A DNA stretch of 33,934 bases from a virus: IMG/VR virus record IMGVR_UViG_3300037587_000335, positions 1 to 33,934 of that record; one strand, written 5' to 3'. Positions 1-9,217 of this stretch are shown here, piece by piece (the stretch's first letter is position 1; the number at the start of each line of letters is the position of its first letter). The position numbers and the translations under genes were made by a program. A model generated the notes under the pieces. That model searched no databases, was not told the DNA's origin, and saw only the letters and a list, made by a program, of their open reading frames with translations.

Positions 1-1344
1 GATTTAACGATAGGAGCGGCTGACGCAGGGCTTGGTGATGTGTATTTTGATGCGTTCACAATAGTTCAATCTAATTTTGATCAGCTATTCCCGCTAGCAA
101 ATAACGCACTAAGCAAGACCGCATTAGCCGTTCAAACTGTTTTAGGTGAGGTTAACTTTACAGGTGGGTTAAAAGTCAATGGCGCGCTAGTTAAAGCCCC
201 ACTTCGTCAAGTTGTCATTAATACATTAGCTGAACTTCCGGCTCCTGTCGCGTCTGAAATAACGCTGGCAGCACAAACTGAATATGTGGCCGGCGACGAT
301 CTAAACATTGGCACAAATCGGCTAGTAATGAGTGCAGACACTGTATTTAGAGGGCTTGACGAAAATGTAATAACCGTAACATATACCGGCACCGGCAGCA
401 TGTTCACCGCCTCAGATGTGAGTTGCAGAATTAAAGGGCTAACAGCCAACTGTACGAGCGGAACACTATTAACGGCAATCAACACCGCAGGCAATGAAGG
501 TACGTCAAATGTAATACTAGACAACGTTGATGTTGATTGCGCCACGCTGGGAGCTATTACAAACCTTAACATACTAGGTATTTTCCGTTGTGCGTTTAAC
601 TCAATTTCAACAGATGGTTTCTCGTTTATTGGTACGCAGGGCAACGCGATCACAATCAACGACAGCACAATATTACAGCAGGCCGGAACATTCTTAAATT
701 TGGGCGTCGCTTCATTCTTGAGTTTTGACATTAGTAATTACTTAATGATCGGCTCAGGCGGCACAACCTTCCTGTCAGGCGCGGCAGCATCAGCAAACAT
801 TAGAGCGGGAGGCCTTGGTCGCGTTGTTCGTGGTCGCAACTTAGGGGCCGAAACGGTATTGTCTGGAATAACCTCACAAGATGCTTTGTGGGAATTCTTT
901 TTAAACGACTCGATACCTAACACTAGACCAGACGGCTTGTTATCAATGCAAGGCAACGCAGCAGCAACCGTAATCGCTGTTGCTGGCACTCCCGTGTTAG
1001 TTGCTGGCACTTGGGTGGTTGAGCGCGTTAGTCAGTTTACAGGGACTACAGGCGGTCGGTTAACATATAACGGCGGCAAAGATGTAACGGTGCCATTGAC
1101 TGCGTCACTAACGGTTGAGCCTGTATCCGGTGGAGCGACTGACGTTTCAGTACAGATAGCCATTAACGGTGTCGCTGTTGCAAACTCAAAACGAGTCGGC
1201 AACACATCAGCAGGCAACCCAACATCAATAACCATCCCTTGGCAGGAGCAGCTTTCAACGTCAGATTTCGTTGAAGTTTTCGTTGCTAATGAAGGTGGCA
1301 CGGTGAATATATTGGTATCTAGCGCAGTATTGAGGATCAACTAA
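1..1344 (+). CDS. Tail/virion protein, 5'-truncated by window edge
   Basis: The reading frame is open from base 1 with no stop, so the gene starts outside the window; the GTG at 40 is internal. At the start, residues around GLGDVYFDAFTIVQSNFDQL match the short N-terminal motif (GD-x-x-FDAF-x-x-V-x-x-NF) common in phage tail and decoration proteins. The middle is rich in short beta-strand, Thr/Asn/Gly repeats suggestive of a beta-helix. The last ~100 residues look like a jelly-roll trimerisation or receptor-binding domain. It is the first of a plus-strand virion operon, and its TAA overlaps the next ATG (TAATG). Role as tail fibre, needle or accessory protein is inferred from context only. Confidence 0.7.
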   Translation, partial: DLTIGAADAGLGDVYFDAFTIVQSNFDQLFPLANNALSKTALAVQTVLGEVNFTGGLKVNGALVKAPLRQVVINTLAELPAPVASEITLAAQTEYVAGDDLNIGTNRLVMSADTVFRGLDENVITVTYTGTGSMFTASDVSCRIKGLTANCTSGTLLTAINTAGNEGTSNVILDNVDVDCATLGAITNLNILGIFRCAFNSISTDGFSFIGTQGNAITINDSTILQQAGTFLNLGVASFLSFDISNYLMIGSGGTTFLSGAAASANIRAGGLGRVVRGRNLGAETVLSGITSQDALWEFFLNDSIPNTRPDGLLSMQGNAAATVIAVAGTPVLVAGTWVVERVSQFTGTTGGRLTYNGGKDVTVPLTASLTVEPVSGGATDVSVQIAINGVAVANSKRVGNTSAGNPTSITIPWQEQLSTSDFVEVFVANEGGTVNILVSSAVLRIN

Positions 1345-1676
1345 TGGCTAAAGATTCGGTATTGGTAGACGGTGTAACAGCAAGCCTAGCAAATACGCTT
1401 GAAACTATATTCACGGCAGTTGAGGATACCTTAATCAAAGCGGTGACAGCATCAAACCCGACAACGGTTAACGCCTCTTACCAGATGAATATCGTACCAG
1501 TTAGCGGCGACACTACAAAACCTGAAATCCCCTTCCAAGTGGTAATCAGGTTAGACGCTGACAATGGCGCCGATGTGGTCAATCACGTTATCCCAAAGGG
1601 TGGAACATTGCGCATATCAACAAGCGCGGCAGATTCAATAGCTTTTCGGGTGACCGGGCGCATATTGACGCCTTAG
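1344..1676 (+). CDS. Small virion-associated protein of unknown function
   Basis: A 110-residue protein whose ATG overlaps the preceding stop (TAATG), indicating translational coupling to the tail gene. It is predicted to be all-beta with alternating hydrophobic residues and has no cysteine, membrane segment or known motif. The phrase VIPKGGTLRISTSAADS resembles surface beta-sandwich proteins. I do not recognise a family; partnership with the upstream tail protein is inferred from coupling. Confidence 0.75.
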   Translation: MAKDSVLVDGVTASLANTLETIFTAVEDTLIKAVTASNPTTVNASYQMNIVPVSGDTTKPEIPFQVVIRLDADNGADVVNHVIPKGGTLRISTSAADSIAFRVTGRILTP

Positions 1677-1693
1677 CTAATTTACTTAAATTT

Positions 1694-1702
1694 TGATAGA
1701 AT
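1694..1702 (+). promoter_or_regulatory. Possible extended -10 promoter before the GNAT gene
   Basis: TGATAGAAT fits the extended -10 pattern TGnTATAAT with one change. It lies in the 40-bp gap before the acetyltransferase gene. No good -35 box is present. The ribosome site GAGG follows at 1708-1711. Confidence 0.35.
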
Positions 1703-1716
1703 TAACCGAGGTTTAA

Positions 1717-2151
1717 ATGATTAGACTTGCAACTAAAGAAGATATACCAGAAATGTTAAGAATGGGCGAGTCATTCTTTAATGCGTCCGGTTATGGTGAT
1801 TTAACAACTTTCAACAAAGAAGATACAGAAAGCTTATTTATTAAATTGATAGGTGAGGGGTGGCTTCTAACGGATGGAATCTCGACGATGTTAGGCTTTG
1901 TTGTGTTCCCTATGTTTATGAATAACAGCACGGTCGTTGCCCAAGAGTTATTTTGGTGGGTAGACGAGAGCGCGAGAGGCTCGCGAGTTGGCATTGAGAT
2001 ACTTAAAAAAGCAGAAGAATTAGCAAAAGAAAACGGCGCAACAGCAATGATGATGTTATCAATTAATGAGCTTAACGGTGATTCGGTTAATAAATTATAT
2101 GAGCGACTTGGTTATAGCCGTCGAGAGCAAACGTACATGAGGGTATTATAA
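1717..2151 (+). CDS. GNAT-family N-acetyltransferase
   Basis: A 144-residue GNAT-fold protein. The N-terminal strand (IRLATKEDIPEML) is typical, and the acetyl-CoA binding segment is at about residues 78-100 with the pyrophosphate-loop motif RGSRVG at 87-92 (pattern R/Q-x-x-G-x-G/A). The C-terminal part NKLYERLGYSRRE is the usual GNAT end (Y-E-k-x-G-F/Y). GNAT enzymes transfer an acetyl group to an amine. Such genes occur among head/tail genes of several podoviruses, where the substrate is unknown. It has its own 40-bp gap with GAGG ribosome site and is TAATG-coupled to the ejection-protein gene. Confidence 0.85.
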   Translation: MIRLATKEDIPEMLRMGESFFNASGYGDLTTFNKEDTESLFIKLIGEGWLLTDGISTMLGFVVFPMFMNNSTVVAQELFWWVDESARGSRVGIEILKKAEELAKENGATAMMMLSINELNGDSVNKLYERLGYSRREQTYMRVL

Positions 2152-3167
2152 TGGCAATAGGAACAGCGGCGGCTATCGTTGGCGGCTCTTTAATAAGCGG
2201 GGCGCTAGGCTCTAAGGCGGCAGGTAAAGCAGCCTCAGCTCAGCAAGCAGGCGCAGAGGCAGGCATAGCAGAGCAGCGCAGGCAGTTTGATTTGACTCAG
2301 GAGCAATTCGAGCCGTTCAGGCAGGCAGGTGTTAGCGCGCTGGAGCAGCAAAGAATACTGCTAGGGCTTGGGGGTACGGCCGCTGATGATCCAAACCAGG
2401 CTAGGCGTGGAGAGCTTCAATCGTTAATCAGTCAGGCGCAACAAGGGCAAGCAGCTGACGGCTCGCAACCAGTTCAAGACACAACAGATCCAGAATTTCA
2501 GCAATTTTTAAGGCAAAACCAAGGAAGAAAGGATTTTGCTGGCATAGATGGACCCGAGCTGCTCCGTCGTGAGTTTGAAAGCACTCAAGGTCGGGCGGCA
2601 AGAACTAGCGCCCAACCTCAACAGCAGCAACTACAGAGCCTACAGGCCGAGCTTGCCGCCTTACCTGCGCCGGTGGCAGCATTATCAAATCAGGAGCAAC
2701 AAGCCCAAGCATTCGCCGCGTTCTCCGAGTCTCCGGGGCAGAAATTCCTAAGAGAAAGAGGGCAGCGAAACCTAGTCAGAAACGCAGCAGCTATAGGCGG
2801 GTTAGGTGGCGGCAATGTTCGCGAGGCGCTAGTTCAGCAGGGGGTTGGATTCGCCCAGCAGGACTTTCAAAATCAGTTTAGTCGATTAGGGCAGTTAGCA
2901 GGTCAAGGCCAAGCAGCAACAACAAGTATCGGGCAGTTTGGATCTCAGGCTTCCGGAAATGTAGCCAACCTGCAACAAGTAGGGGCTTCTGCAAGGTCTT
3001 CCGGTATACTTGGGCAAAACCAAGCGCTACAGCAGGGCATCGGCGGCGCATTTACCGGACTTGCTCAAGGTGGGTTATTCGGCGGCAATCAATTTACTAA
3101 TAGATTCGGTGGCGCTGGTCAAAATCCAGTTGCACCACCACTAGCAACACCATTTGGGGGTAGATAA
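2151..3167 (+). CDS. Ejection / DNA-transfer protein (P22 gp7-like role)
   Basis: 338 residues. A Gly/Ala-rich hydrophobic N-terminus (about residues 1-25, AAIVGGSLISGALGSKAAGK) is followed by a Gln/Ala-rich helical region and a Gly/Gln-rich C-terminus. The N-terminal pattern, then FDLTQEQFEPFRQAG, is characteristic of podoviral internal virion proteins that are ejected with DNA to build a channel across the periplasm. Three consecutive genes of this style occur here, matching the gp7-gp20-gp16 group of P22. Assignment to gp7 specifically is by order and size, not clear similarity. Coupled at both ends (TAATG). Confidence 0.7.
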   Translation: MAIGTAAAIVGGSLISGALGSKAAGKAASAQQAGAEAGIAEQRRQFDLTQEQFEPFRQAGVSALEQQRILLGLGGTAADDPNQARRGELQSLISQAQQGQAADGSQPVQDTTDPEFQQFLRQNQGRKDFAGIDGPELLRREFESTQGRAARTSAQPQQQQLQSLQAELAALPAPVAALSNQEQQAQAFAAFSESPGQKFLRERGQRNLVRNAAAIGGLGGGNVREALVQQGVGFAQQDFQNQFSRLGQLAGQGQAATTSIGQFGSQASGNVANLQQVGASARSSGILGQNQALQQGIGGAFTGLAQGGLFGGNQFTNRFGGAGQNPVAPPLATPFGGR

Positions 3168-4348
3168 TGGCTATAGGACAATTTGGCGGATTAGTTGCGG
3201 ATATTCCCGGAGCGGTCCAACGCGGCTTGCAATTTCAACAGGCGGCACAGTTGCGACCCGGACAGCTTCAACAGCAGCAACTAGGCACACAGCGCGCTGA
3301 GCAGCAACTTGTAACCGGTGGGTTGCAGCAACAACAAATACAGCAAGGTATCGAAACGGAAGAGCAGAGAGCGAAAAGCCAAAACCTTTTTAACACTGTC
3401 GCTCGGTTGCGTATTTTACCTGACGCTCAAAAGGCTTCATTTATTCAGCAAAACATCGCAGATATTGAATCTCGCAATGGTGACTCAACAGAGAGCAGGC
3501 AAGCATTAGTATTAGCTCAGCAAGGAAAATTTGAAGAATTAAACACCAGCTTAGACAATTTATTTCAAGCTGGTGTTAGCACTGGGTTCTTGAAAACTGA
3601 GCCAAAAGCGCCAGGGTTCACGCTAGGCAATCAAAGATTCGACGCAAGTGGTAAAGTAATAGCGACTGGCGTGGCACCAAAGCCTAAACTAAGCTCTTTA
3701 CAGCAGAAGGTAGCAGCAGAGGGTTTAGATCCAAACACGCCAGCGGGTCAAGCGAGAGCAAGAGAGATAACCCAAGGCACAAGAACTGACCCATCATTAA
3801 AGCCAAGTGAACAACAGGTGTTAAACAAAGCCACCGAGGGACAGCTGACATCTTCGGTGTTCGCAAACAGAGTTAAAGAGTCAAACGAGATAATAAATAA
3901 CCTTGAAAATATCAAGGGCTTTGAGCCAGCCTCGATAACATCAGCTATCTTACAGCTATTTCCGGGGGGTAATATCGCGCTATCAGATGAGCAACAACAA
4001 TATGTACAGGCAAAGCGTGATATTATTACAGCCGTTTTGCGAAAGCAGTCAGGCGCGGTTATTGGTGAAAGTGAATTCGAAAATGAGGATAAAAAACTAT
4101 TTCCACAGGTCGGCGATAGTGCGGTAGTTAAGGAACAAAAAAGAAAAGCAAGAAATAGGGAGTTTGAAAGCTTAAAGGCGCAGTCAAAAGGTGTGTTTGG
4201 CGCTCAGTTTGGTCAAAAAACCGAGACCGACAGCAAGCCTCCCGCGTCAATTGCTAGGCCGACACCAACACCAACAGGGCCGGGCGCTCCCGCACAGCCT
4301 ACGGTTGATTTTTCTGGTCAATCCAACGATCAACTATTGGACTTTTAA
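3167..4348 (+). CDS. Ejection / DNA-transfer protein (P22 gp20-like role)
   Basis: 393 residues, strongly Gln-rich in the first 70 (many QQQ runs) and predicted mostly helical. It has a Pro-rich low-complexity tail (residues about 355-380). It follows the gp7-like gene with a one-base stop/start overlap and precedes a third internal-virion-like gene. A role in DNA ejection is inferred from position and composition. The segment AVLRKQSGAVIGESEFENE recalls a conserved stretch in phage injection proteins. Confidence 0.6.
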   Translation: MAIGQFGGLVADIPGAVQRGLQFQQAAQLRPGQLQQQQLGTQRAEQQLVTGGLQQQQIQQGIETEEQRAKSQNLFNTVARLRILPDAQKASFIQQNIADIESRNGDSTESRQALVLAQQGKFEELNTSLDNLFQAGVSTGFLKTEPKAPGFTLGNQRFDASGKVIATGVAPKPKLSSLQQKVAAEGLDPNTPAGQARAREITQGTRTDPSLKPSEQQVLNKATEGQLTSSVFANRVKESNEIINNLENIKGFEPASITSAILQLFPGGNIALSDEQQQYVQAKRDIITAVLRKQSGAVIGESEFENEDKKLFPQVGDSAVVKEQKRKARNREFESLKAQSKGVFGAQFGQKTETDSKPPASIARPTPTPTGPGAPAQPTVDFSGQSNDQLLDF

Positions 4349-4350
4349 TT

Positions 4351-6201
4351 ATGGCGACACCACAAGAAAACTTAGCTAGATTTCAAGAGATATCAAACAG
4401 GGGCTTGCAAGATCAGTTACCAGCAGATAAGCGAGCCATTTTCGATGAAGCATTGAATCGTGGACTGATCCAAGTCGAACAGGTAGAGCGGGGCGGCGGC
4501 TTGTCAGCAGTAGCCGAGCCATTAGCGACATTAGTTACAGGGGCAATAGCGGAGCCAATAGCGGGGTTAGCAGGCATAGCGCAAGCAATTAACCCATTCG
4601 CAGAACCTGGCGCTGGTGTTAAAGCTATCGAAGCCACAAGAGAGGCGCTAACTTTCCAACCAAGAACCGAAGCAGGCAAGGCGGGATTGCAGACGGTTGG
4701 CGAAGTATTGCAGCCGGTAGGAGAGGCAATTAAAGCAACTGAAGAAACTCTAGGCGATATTGGATTTGAGATTGCAGGTCCCGTCGGCGGAGCAATTGGT
4801 GCCACAATACCAACGGCAGTATTAACAGCATTCGGGATTAAAAAGAAAGCCGGCGGCGCACCAGCCATCACAGCGCAGCGAGCGAAAGAGATCCAGCAAG
4901 TAATCGTCTCAAGCCAGCGACAAGGCATTGACGTTTTAACTACTGATATTTTTCAGCCGCAGAGTATATTCTCTAGGCTATCAAGCCAATTTGCTGAACG
5001 AGTGCCACTGTTAGGTACTGGTGGAAAGAGAGCTAAACAGCAAACGCAACGCATTAGCGCACTGGAAGAGCTGGAAGCATCAACACCAAGGGTTGAGGCT
5101 GGTGATATAATTACAAGTCTCAACGAAAGCGCCAATAAAGTTAGAAAGGCCGCTGGTGAGCGCATCAATGCCGTTTCACAATCAATGGACGAGTTCGGAG
5201 TGGTAACAACAGAAAATGCAGTAGCCTCTATCGATTCAGCGCTAGAGCGAATAAGTAGACCAGGCAAGCTTAAAAACGATGTTCTAATTGATGAGTTAAA
5301 CAATCTCAAGCAGACACTAACAGAGGCAGACCAGAGTTTTAGCTCACTAAGAGAGTTTAGGACTGACGCAAGAGCTATAGCCGAAAAAGTTGATCCGTCC
5401 GGCCGGTCTCAATTAAGATCGTCCGACAAGGCGTTAATGGATCGGGTAACGAGAGGGCTAACTAAAGATTTGGATGGCTTTGTTTTATCCAACACCGACG
5501 CCAGAAACTTATCACGCTATAAAAAAGCTGATCAACTGTACGCGCAAGAAGCTGCGAAGCTAACAAAGTCCCGGCTAAAATCCGTTTTAGATAAGGGCGA
5601 TGTAAAGCCAGAGCTTGTTAACAACCTATTGTTTAGCTCGTCACCTTCAGAAGTTAAATTATTATTTAAAAACTTAGATTCTCAAGGGCGACAAAACGCT
5701 AGAATATCGCTAATGCGCAGAGCCTTAGATAACTCAACTAAGGCCGGCGAAATAAGCCCACAGCGTTTTACTTCGGAACTAGGCAAGCTTGAGAAAAACT
5801 TTGATGTTTTCTATCGAGGCGAAGCAAAGGCCGAAATTAACGGACTTAAAAGGCTGCTTGAAGCAACAAAGAGAGCTGCTGATGCTGGAGTAACAACTCC
5901 AACAGGTCAGGCCATACAAATACCTGCAGCTACAGCGGTGGCGGCTGGTGCAGGAATTGGCGACCCAAGGGCTATTGCTACATTGTTTCTAGCATCAACT
6001 GTTGGACTTACAGCAAGAGCTTACGAATCGGCAGGTATTAGGAATATGCTGATACGGCTAGGAAAAGCACCAAAGCGTAGCACGTTAGAAGCAGACCTAA
6101 AGAAGTCGATCCCTCTTTTGTTGGAACAAGCTTCTCAGGTAGTAACGCGAGAAGAACAAGTAGCGCAAAATCCATCTGTATCACCTTCGGTTGGTCAGTA
6201 A
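4351..6201 (+). CDS. Internal virion/ejection protein (P22 gp16-like role)
   Basis: 616 residues with hydrophobic Ala/Gly stretches near 55-80, 141-163 and 520-552, and long amphipathic coiled-coil helices between them (about 230-500). This fits a protein stored in the virion that enters the cell envelope with the DNA. It starts 2 bp after the previous stop with only a weak ribosome site, so translation is probably coupled. Its stop is followed by a 34-bp gap with AAGGAAC before the tailspike gene. Function inferred from order and architecture. Confidence 0.6.
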   Translation: MATPQENLARFQEISNRGLQDQLPADKRAIFDEALNRGLIQVEQVERGGGLSAVAEPLATLVTGAIAEPIAGLAGIAQAINPFAEPGAGVKAIEATREALTFQPRTEAGKAGLQTVGEVLQPVGEAIKATEETLGDIGFEIAGPVGGAIGATIPTAVLTAFGIKKKAGGAPAITAQRAKEIQQVIVSSQRQGIDVLTTDIFQPQSIFSRLSSQFAERVPLLGTGGKRAKQQTQRISALEELEASTPRVEAGDIITSLNESANKVRKAAGERINAVSQSMDEFGVVTTENAVASIDSALERISRPGKLKNDVLIDELNNLKQTLTEADQSFSSLREFRTDARAIAEKVDPSGRSQLRSSDKALMDRVTRGLTKDLDGFVLSNTDARNLSRYKKADQLYAQEAAKLTKSRLKSVLDKGDVKPELVNNLLFSSSPSEVKLLFKNLDSQGRQNARISLMRRALDNSTKAGEISPQRFTSELGKLEKNFDVFYRGEAKAEINGLKRLLEATKRAADAGVTTPTGQAIQIPAATAVAAGAGIGDPRAIATLFLASTVGLTARAYESAGIRNMLIRLGKAPKRSTLEADLKKSIPLLLEQASQVVTREEQVAQNPSVSPSVGQ

Positions 6202-6235
6202 TGTTAATTATATCAGAATTAAAGGAACCTAAATA

Positions 6236-8494
6236 ATGGCGAGCAGATTTTTAGCCCCAGTTTTCGACACAGGCCCAGGCTCTAAACCAGCATCAGGGGC
6301 CAAACTTAACTTCTTCGAAACCGGCACTAGCACACGAAAAGACACATTCACCACGGCCGCGGCAGGCATATCCAACGCGAACCCGGTTGTCGCAGACAGC
6401 AACGGCGTATTTCCTGATATCTTCATCAGCGGTACATATAAAGTTATTCTAACCACTAAGGACGATGTGCAAACTGGTTTTGGTGAAAAAGATCCGGTTA
6501 TTGAAACTGCTGACATTTCATCATCAACAATTCCATTCGACACATTAACCCTGGCAGCAGCAAGTAAAAGCATTTTTGATGGCGCAGTGTTAAACATAAA
6601 AGAGCGCACAGCAGGAAACGGCGGGGGGGCAACTTGGGACGCTGTAACAGGGCAAACGCCAAACGGCTTTGATATAGTTGCTCATGATACGTTATCACTA
6701 CAACTTAAACTTAGAATTAAAAACAACCAAGTCATATTGCTTCAGCTTGGATCGGTCGAAGACGCCAAAGGGGATGGCGTCGAATCAGGCACAACTGACG
6801 ATTTTTCAGTCATTCAATACGCGGCAACGCTTGGAATTGAAATAATTTTATCAAGAAAGTCAATGACTAGTGGATCCATTGCTAACACCTCTAAATGGTT
6901 TGGCGTGTTAGATGCTCAAATATCACAATTTATTGCCAAGCCTGGGACAAAAATAAATAATTTACTTAATAACACCAATACAACTGAGATTCAAATAAGA
7001 AGGGTTGGCTTCATTGGTAACAACCTTGGTGATGGCGGAGGTCAGGCGGGGGCAATTAGATTCTTAATGACCGGCGCGGCAACCGAAGATATGCGAAATT
7101 CAGTAGTTGAGCAGTGTTATTTTGAAAACTTCATCCATAACTATTGGATTTATTATTTCAATTTGTCATCGCTGACAATGAACAGTTGCAGGACGCACAG
7201 AAACCGGTTCATAAGCAAAACAGGTAACGACATTGACATTAACGATTTGGGCGTACCTGCAACATGCGTCGCTCATCAGGGGAATACTGCCGGGCTAGAT
7301 GCTACTCTAGGCAAAATCAGAAACATACAGGTAACAAGCAACATTGCCCAGTGTCAGCACATGAAACGCTTTTGTGACGTATGGGCGCAAGTGTCAAAGG
7401 GTTACATTGCACACAATGAGATCGTTGATTGCGGTAAAAACGGCGTCGATGACAAGGGTAATTACGGGATACTTTATTACACTAACCGAGAGATACAACA
7501 GCCACCACCGTTAATTTATGATATGGACCCGTCAAAAATAGACATCTATAACAACGAGATTGTTAGGCCGCGTGATGTTGGTATTTATGTGCAAGGTGGC
7601 ACTGAGTCGAATATCTATAACAATACGATATACGGTCAATTTAGCACAGCAGACGGAACGCTAGTTAAAGGGGGTATCGGCACTAACGGAGCGCACTTAG
7701 TTAATATTTATGGCAACACTTTGTTCGATAACTACAGCGACATAAACATGGCGACGATAAATTTTAAGCCTGATAGGGATATCATACTTAACGTTTATGA
7801 TAATAATTGTTTTTCCGAAAACGGCCAGACCATGCGGTTATTACTGAACTCAACAGTTGGCGTTGCATCTAATAAATCAACTACAAACTTTCATAACAAT
7901 AACGTGAGGGGTACGTTCCTGGTTCGTGTTGATTCAAACGACTTTAACCATGAGCTAAATATAAGCGGCGGCACTATTGCTAAGGCGGTTAATAACGGAA
8001 TAGACATATTCACCAGTTCAATTCCGACGCCTGCGGCAGATAAGCCTATAAGGTTTAATATTGATGGCGTTTCTATATCGGACTGCCCAACACACGGAAT
8101 ACTTGCAAATAATATCACCTATGCATCTATGGAAATAACAAACTGCAAATTAGATATGAGTACAATTGCAGGTACAGGGTTGCAAATAGCCGGAGCTACA
8201 GACGTAGATTGGAGTGGCAACCAGTTCTGGATAAGCAATGCTAATAACGGCACTTGCGTCAATCTAGCTGGCACTGAACATTCATCCAGAGGTAACACAT
8301 TCAAAGGCATCGCCGCAGGCAATAAGCATAACGGCACCTTTGTAGTTCCAACATGGGCATCAAGTGAGGGGCAGTTTGTGCAAGAGTTACGGCCAAACGA
8401 GTTAGGAACTGCATTGAGCAAATATACCTTACTCGGCTATAGCTACCAGAATGGCGGCCCTTGGCTAGAGCAAAGAATGCTAACGGGCAACTAA
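6236..8494 (+). CDS. Tailspike with parallel beta-helix
   Basis: 752 residues. Residues 1-75 are a phage tail head-binding type domain (GAKLNFFETGTSTRKDTFT, then ANPVVADSNGVFPDIFISG, giving the pattern G-x-L-x-F-x-x-x-G-T-x-x-x-K-x-T). Residues 179-199 carry the GDGV...TDDFSVIQYAA entry motif of pectate-lyase-like beta-helix proteins. About 300-700 shows repeated Asn-rich rungs such as IDIYNNEIVRPRDVGIYV and NIYNNTIYG. Such spikes bind and often cleave or deacetylate surface polysaccharide; catalytic residues cannot be assigned by eye. It starts at ATG with AAGGAAC 8 bases upstream and is the last gene before a bidirectional terminator. Confidence 0.85.
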   Translation: MASRFLAPVFDTGPGSKPASGAKLNFFETGTSTRKDTFTTAAAGISNANPVVADSNGVFPDIFISGTYKVILTTKDDVQTGFGEKDPVIETADISSSTIPFDTLTLAAASKSIFDGAVLNIKERTAGNGGGATWDAVTGQTPNGFDIVAHDTLSLQLKLRIKNNQVILLQLGSVEDAKGDGVESGTTDDFSVIQYAATLGIEIILSRKSMTSGSIANTSKWFGVLDAQISQFIAKPGTKINNLLNNTNTTEIQIRRVGFIGNNLGDGGGQAGAIRFLMTGAATEDMRNSVVEQCYFENFIHNYWIYYFNLSSLTMNSCRTHRNRFISKTGNDIDINDLGVPATCVAHQGNTAGLDATLGKIRNIQVTSNIAQCQHMKRFCDVWAQVSKGYIAHNEIVDCGKNGVDDKGNYGILYYTNREIQQPPPLIYDMDPSKIDIYNNEIVRPRDVGIYVQGGTESNIYNNTIYGQFSTADGTLVKGGIGTNGAHLVNIYGNTLFDNYSDINMATINFKPDRDIILNVYDNNCFSENGQTMRLLLNSTVGVASNKSTTNFHNNNVRGTFLVRVDSNDFNHELNISGGTIAKAVNNGIDIFTSSIPTPAADKPIRFNIDGVSISDCPTHGILANNITYASMEITNCKLDMSTIAGTGLQIAGATDVDWSGNQFWISNANNGTCVNLAGTEHSSRGNTFKGIAAGNKHNGTFVVPTWASSEGQFVQELRPNELGTALSKYTLLGYSYQNGGPWLEQRMLTGN

Positions 8495-8530
8495 AATAAA
8501 TGGGTAGCTTTAATCGGCTACCCGTTTTGT
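8493..8530. terminator. Bidirectional intrinsic terminator
   Basis: A perfect 7-bp stem (GGGTAGC at 8502-8508 with GCTACCC at 8517-8523) with an 8-base loop. Plus-strand side ends in GTTTTGTT; minus-strand side ends in TTTATTTT. It separates the convergent tailspike and leftward early operons. Confidence 0.85.
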
Positions 8531-8733
8531 TATGGCTTAGGAAGCGGTATCTCACCGTTGCTCTCGCACTCAAAACAATACCTAGTATAAGCATCGTCCA
8601 CTTCTTTATCTGCCAGCCAAATGCTTTGCCCCCAGAAATCGCTATGCGGTGGCTGTCCGGCAGTTCTTATTTTATCCATTAGGTTTTCCCTTTCTTTGAC
8701 GGCGCTTTCAAGGTCTTTAAGTTTTTTACTCAT
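8530..8733 (-). CDS. Small hypothetical protein, last gene of leftward operon
   Basis: 67 residues with a helical, charged N-terminus (KKLKDLESAVKERENLMDKI). This is followed by a short segment with two cysteines (YCFECES) and a C-terminal Pro-rich tail (IPLPKP). Preceded on the minus strand by TTAAGGACGCCAAAA before ATG, a usable ribosome site. Similar short proteins ending in a CxxC-type segment occur in many phages, but no function is known to me. It is the distal gene of the leftward transcript, running into the shared terminator. Confidence 0.6.
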   Translation of the reverse strand: MSKKLKDLESAVKERENLMDKIRTAGQPPHSDFWGQSIWLADKEVDDAYTRYCFECESNGEIPLPKP

Positions 8734-8769
8734 TTTTGGCGTCCTTAATTAAAATGGTCTTTCGCTATC

Positions 8770-8789
8770 GGGGTTGTTATTTCAACCCC
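8770..8789 (-). other. 7-bp hairpin over the resolvase stop codon
   Basis: GGGGTTG at 8783-8789 (minus sense) pairs with CAACCCC at 8770-8776, and the loop AAATAA contains the TAA stop of the RuvC-like gene. No U-tract follows on either strand, so it is not an intrinsic terminator; it may stabilise or process the mRNA. Confidence 0.5.
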
Positions 8790-9217
8790 AAAAAGCCAAA
8801 GTAAGCAGCTGATCTCGTATCTTCAGTGCTCCGGCCTGTCCAGCCTGTAACCCTTTCAAACTGCGCTTTATCTTTTTTCCACATCTTGGATATTTTATGC
8901 TTAACAATTTTTATTTTGTAATACTCAAAAAGCCTTTCTAGCTCAACCTGTGATTGCTGCACCATCCCAAGCCGCCTAGCTATTGACATGTTAACCTTTG
9001 CGTTACCGCCAGCTCTAAATACAGCATTGTTTGCGCAAACGTCCTCAATATTTACCTGTATATCACTAATTGATATGCCGTCAAGCGACCACCTAGCGAA
9101 TAAAAGATGGATAGCCATTAGCGGCATTGACTCTAACCCAGCTAGCTTGCCATCTTCATAAATGGCAACGCCATGCGCTTTGCTATCCGGATCGCACCCT
9201 ATAATTATTTTACTCAT
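8777..9217 (-). CDS. RuvC-like Holliday-junction resolvase
   Basis: 146 residues with an RNase H-like fold signature. The first strand IIIGCDPDSKAHGVAIY carries Asp9. The second acidic motif is VNIEDV with Glu58. A basic region (about 100-125, KIKIVKHKISKMWKKDK) follows. The C-terminal motif TEDTRSAAYFGF carries Asp133 (with Glu132). These fit the metal-binding acidic set of RuvC-family junction endonucleases. In phages such enzymes resolve branched DNA before packaging. The start overlaps the end of the YbcO-like gene by 8 bp. Confidence 0.8.
   Translation of the reverse strand: MSKIIIGCDPDSKAHGVAIYEDGKLAGLESMPLMAIHLLFARWSLDGISISDIQVNIEDVCANNAVFRAGGNAKVNMSIARRLGMVQQSQVELERLFEYYKIKIVKHKISKMWKKDKAQFERVTGWTGRSTEDTRSAAYFGFLGLK

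Noticed and set aside
207-1340. Three minus-strand ORFs opposite the first tail gene
   Set aside because: They mirror the Thr/Asn-rich plus-strand coding sequence and have no ribosome sites.
4413-4928. 171-residue minus-strand ORF
   Set aside because: It is a shadow of the ejection-protein gene; no ribosome site and no neighbours on that strand.
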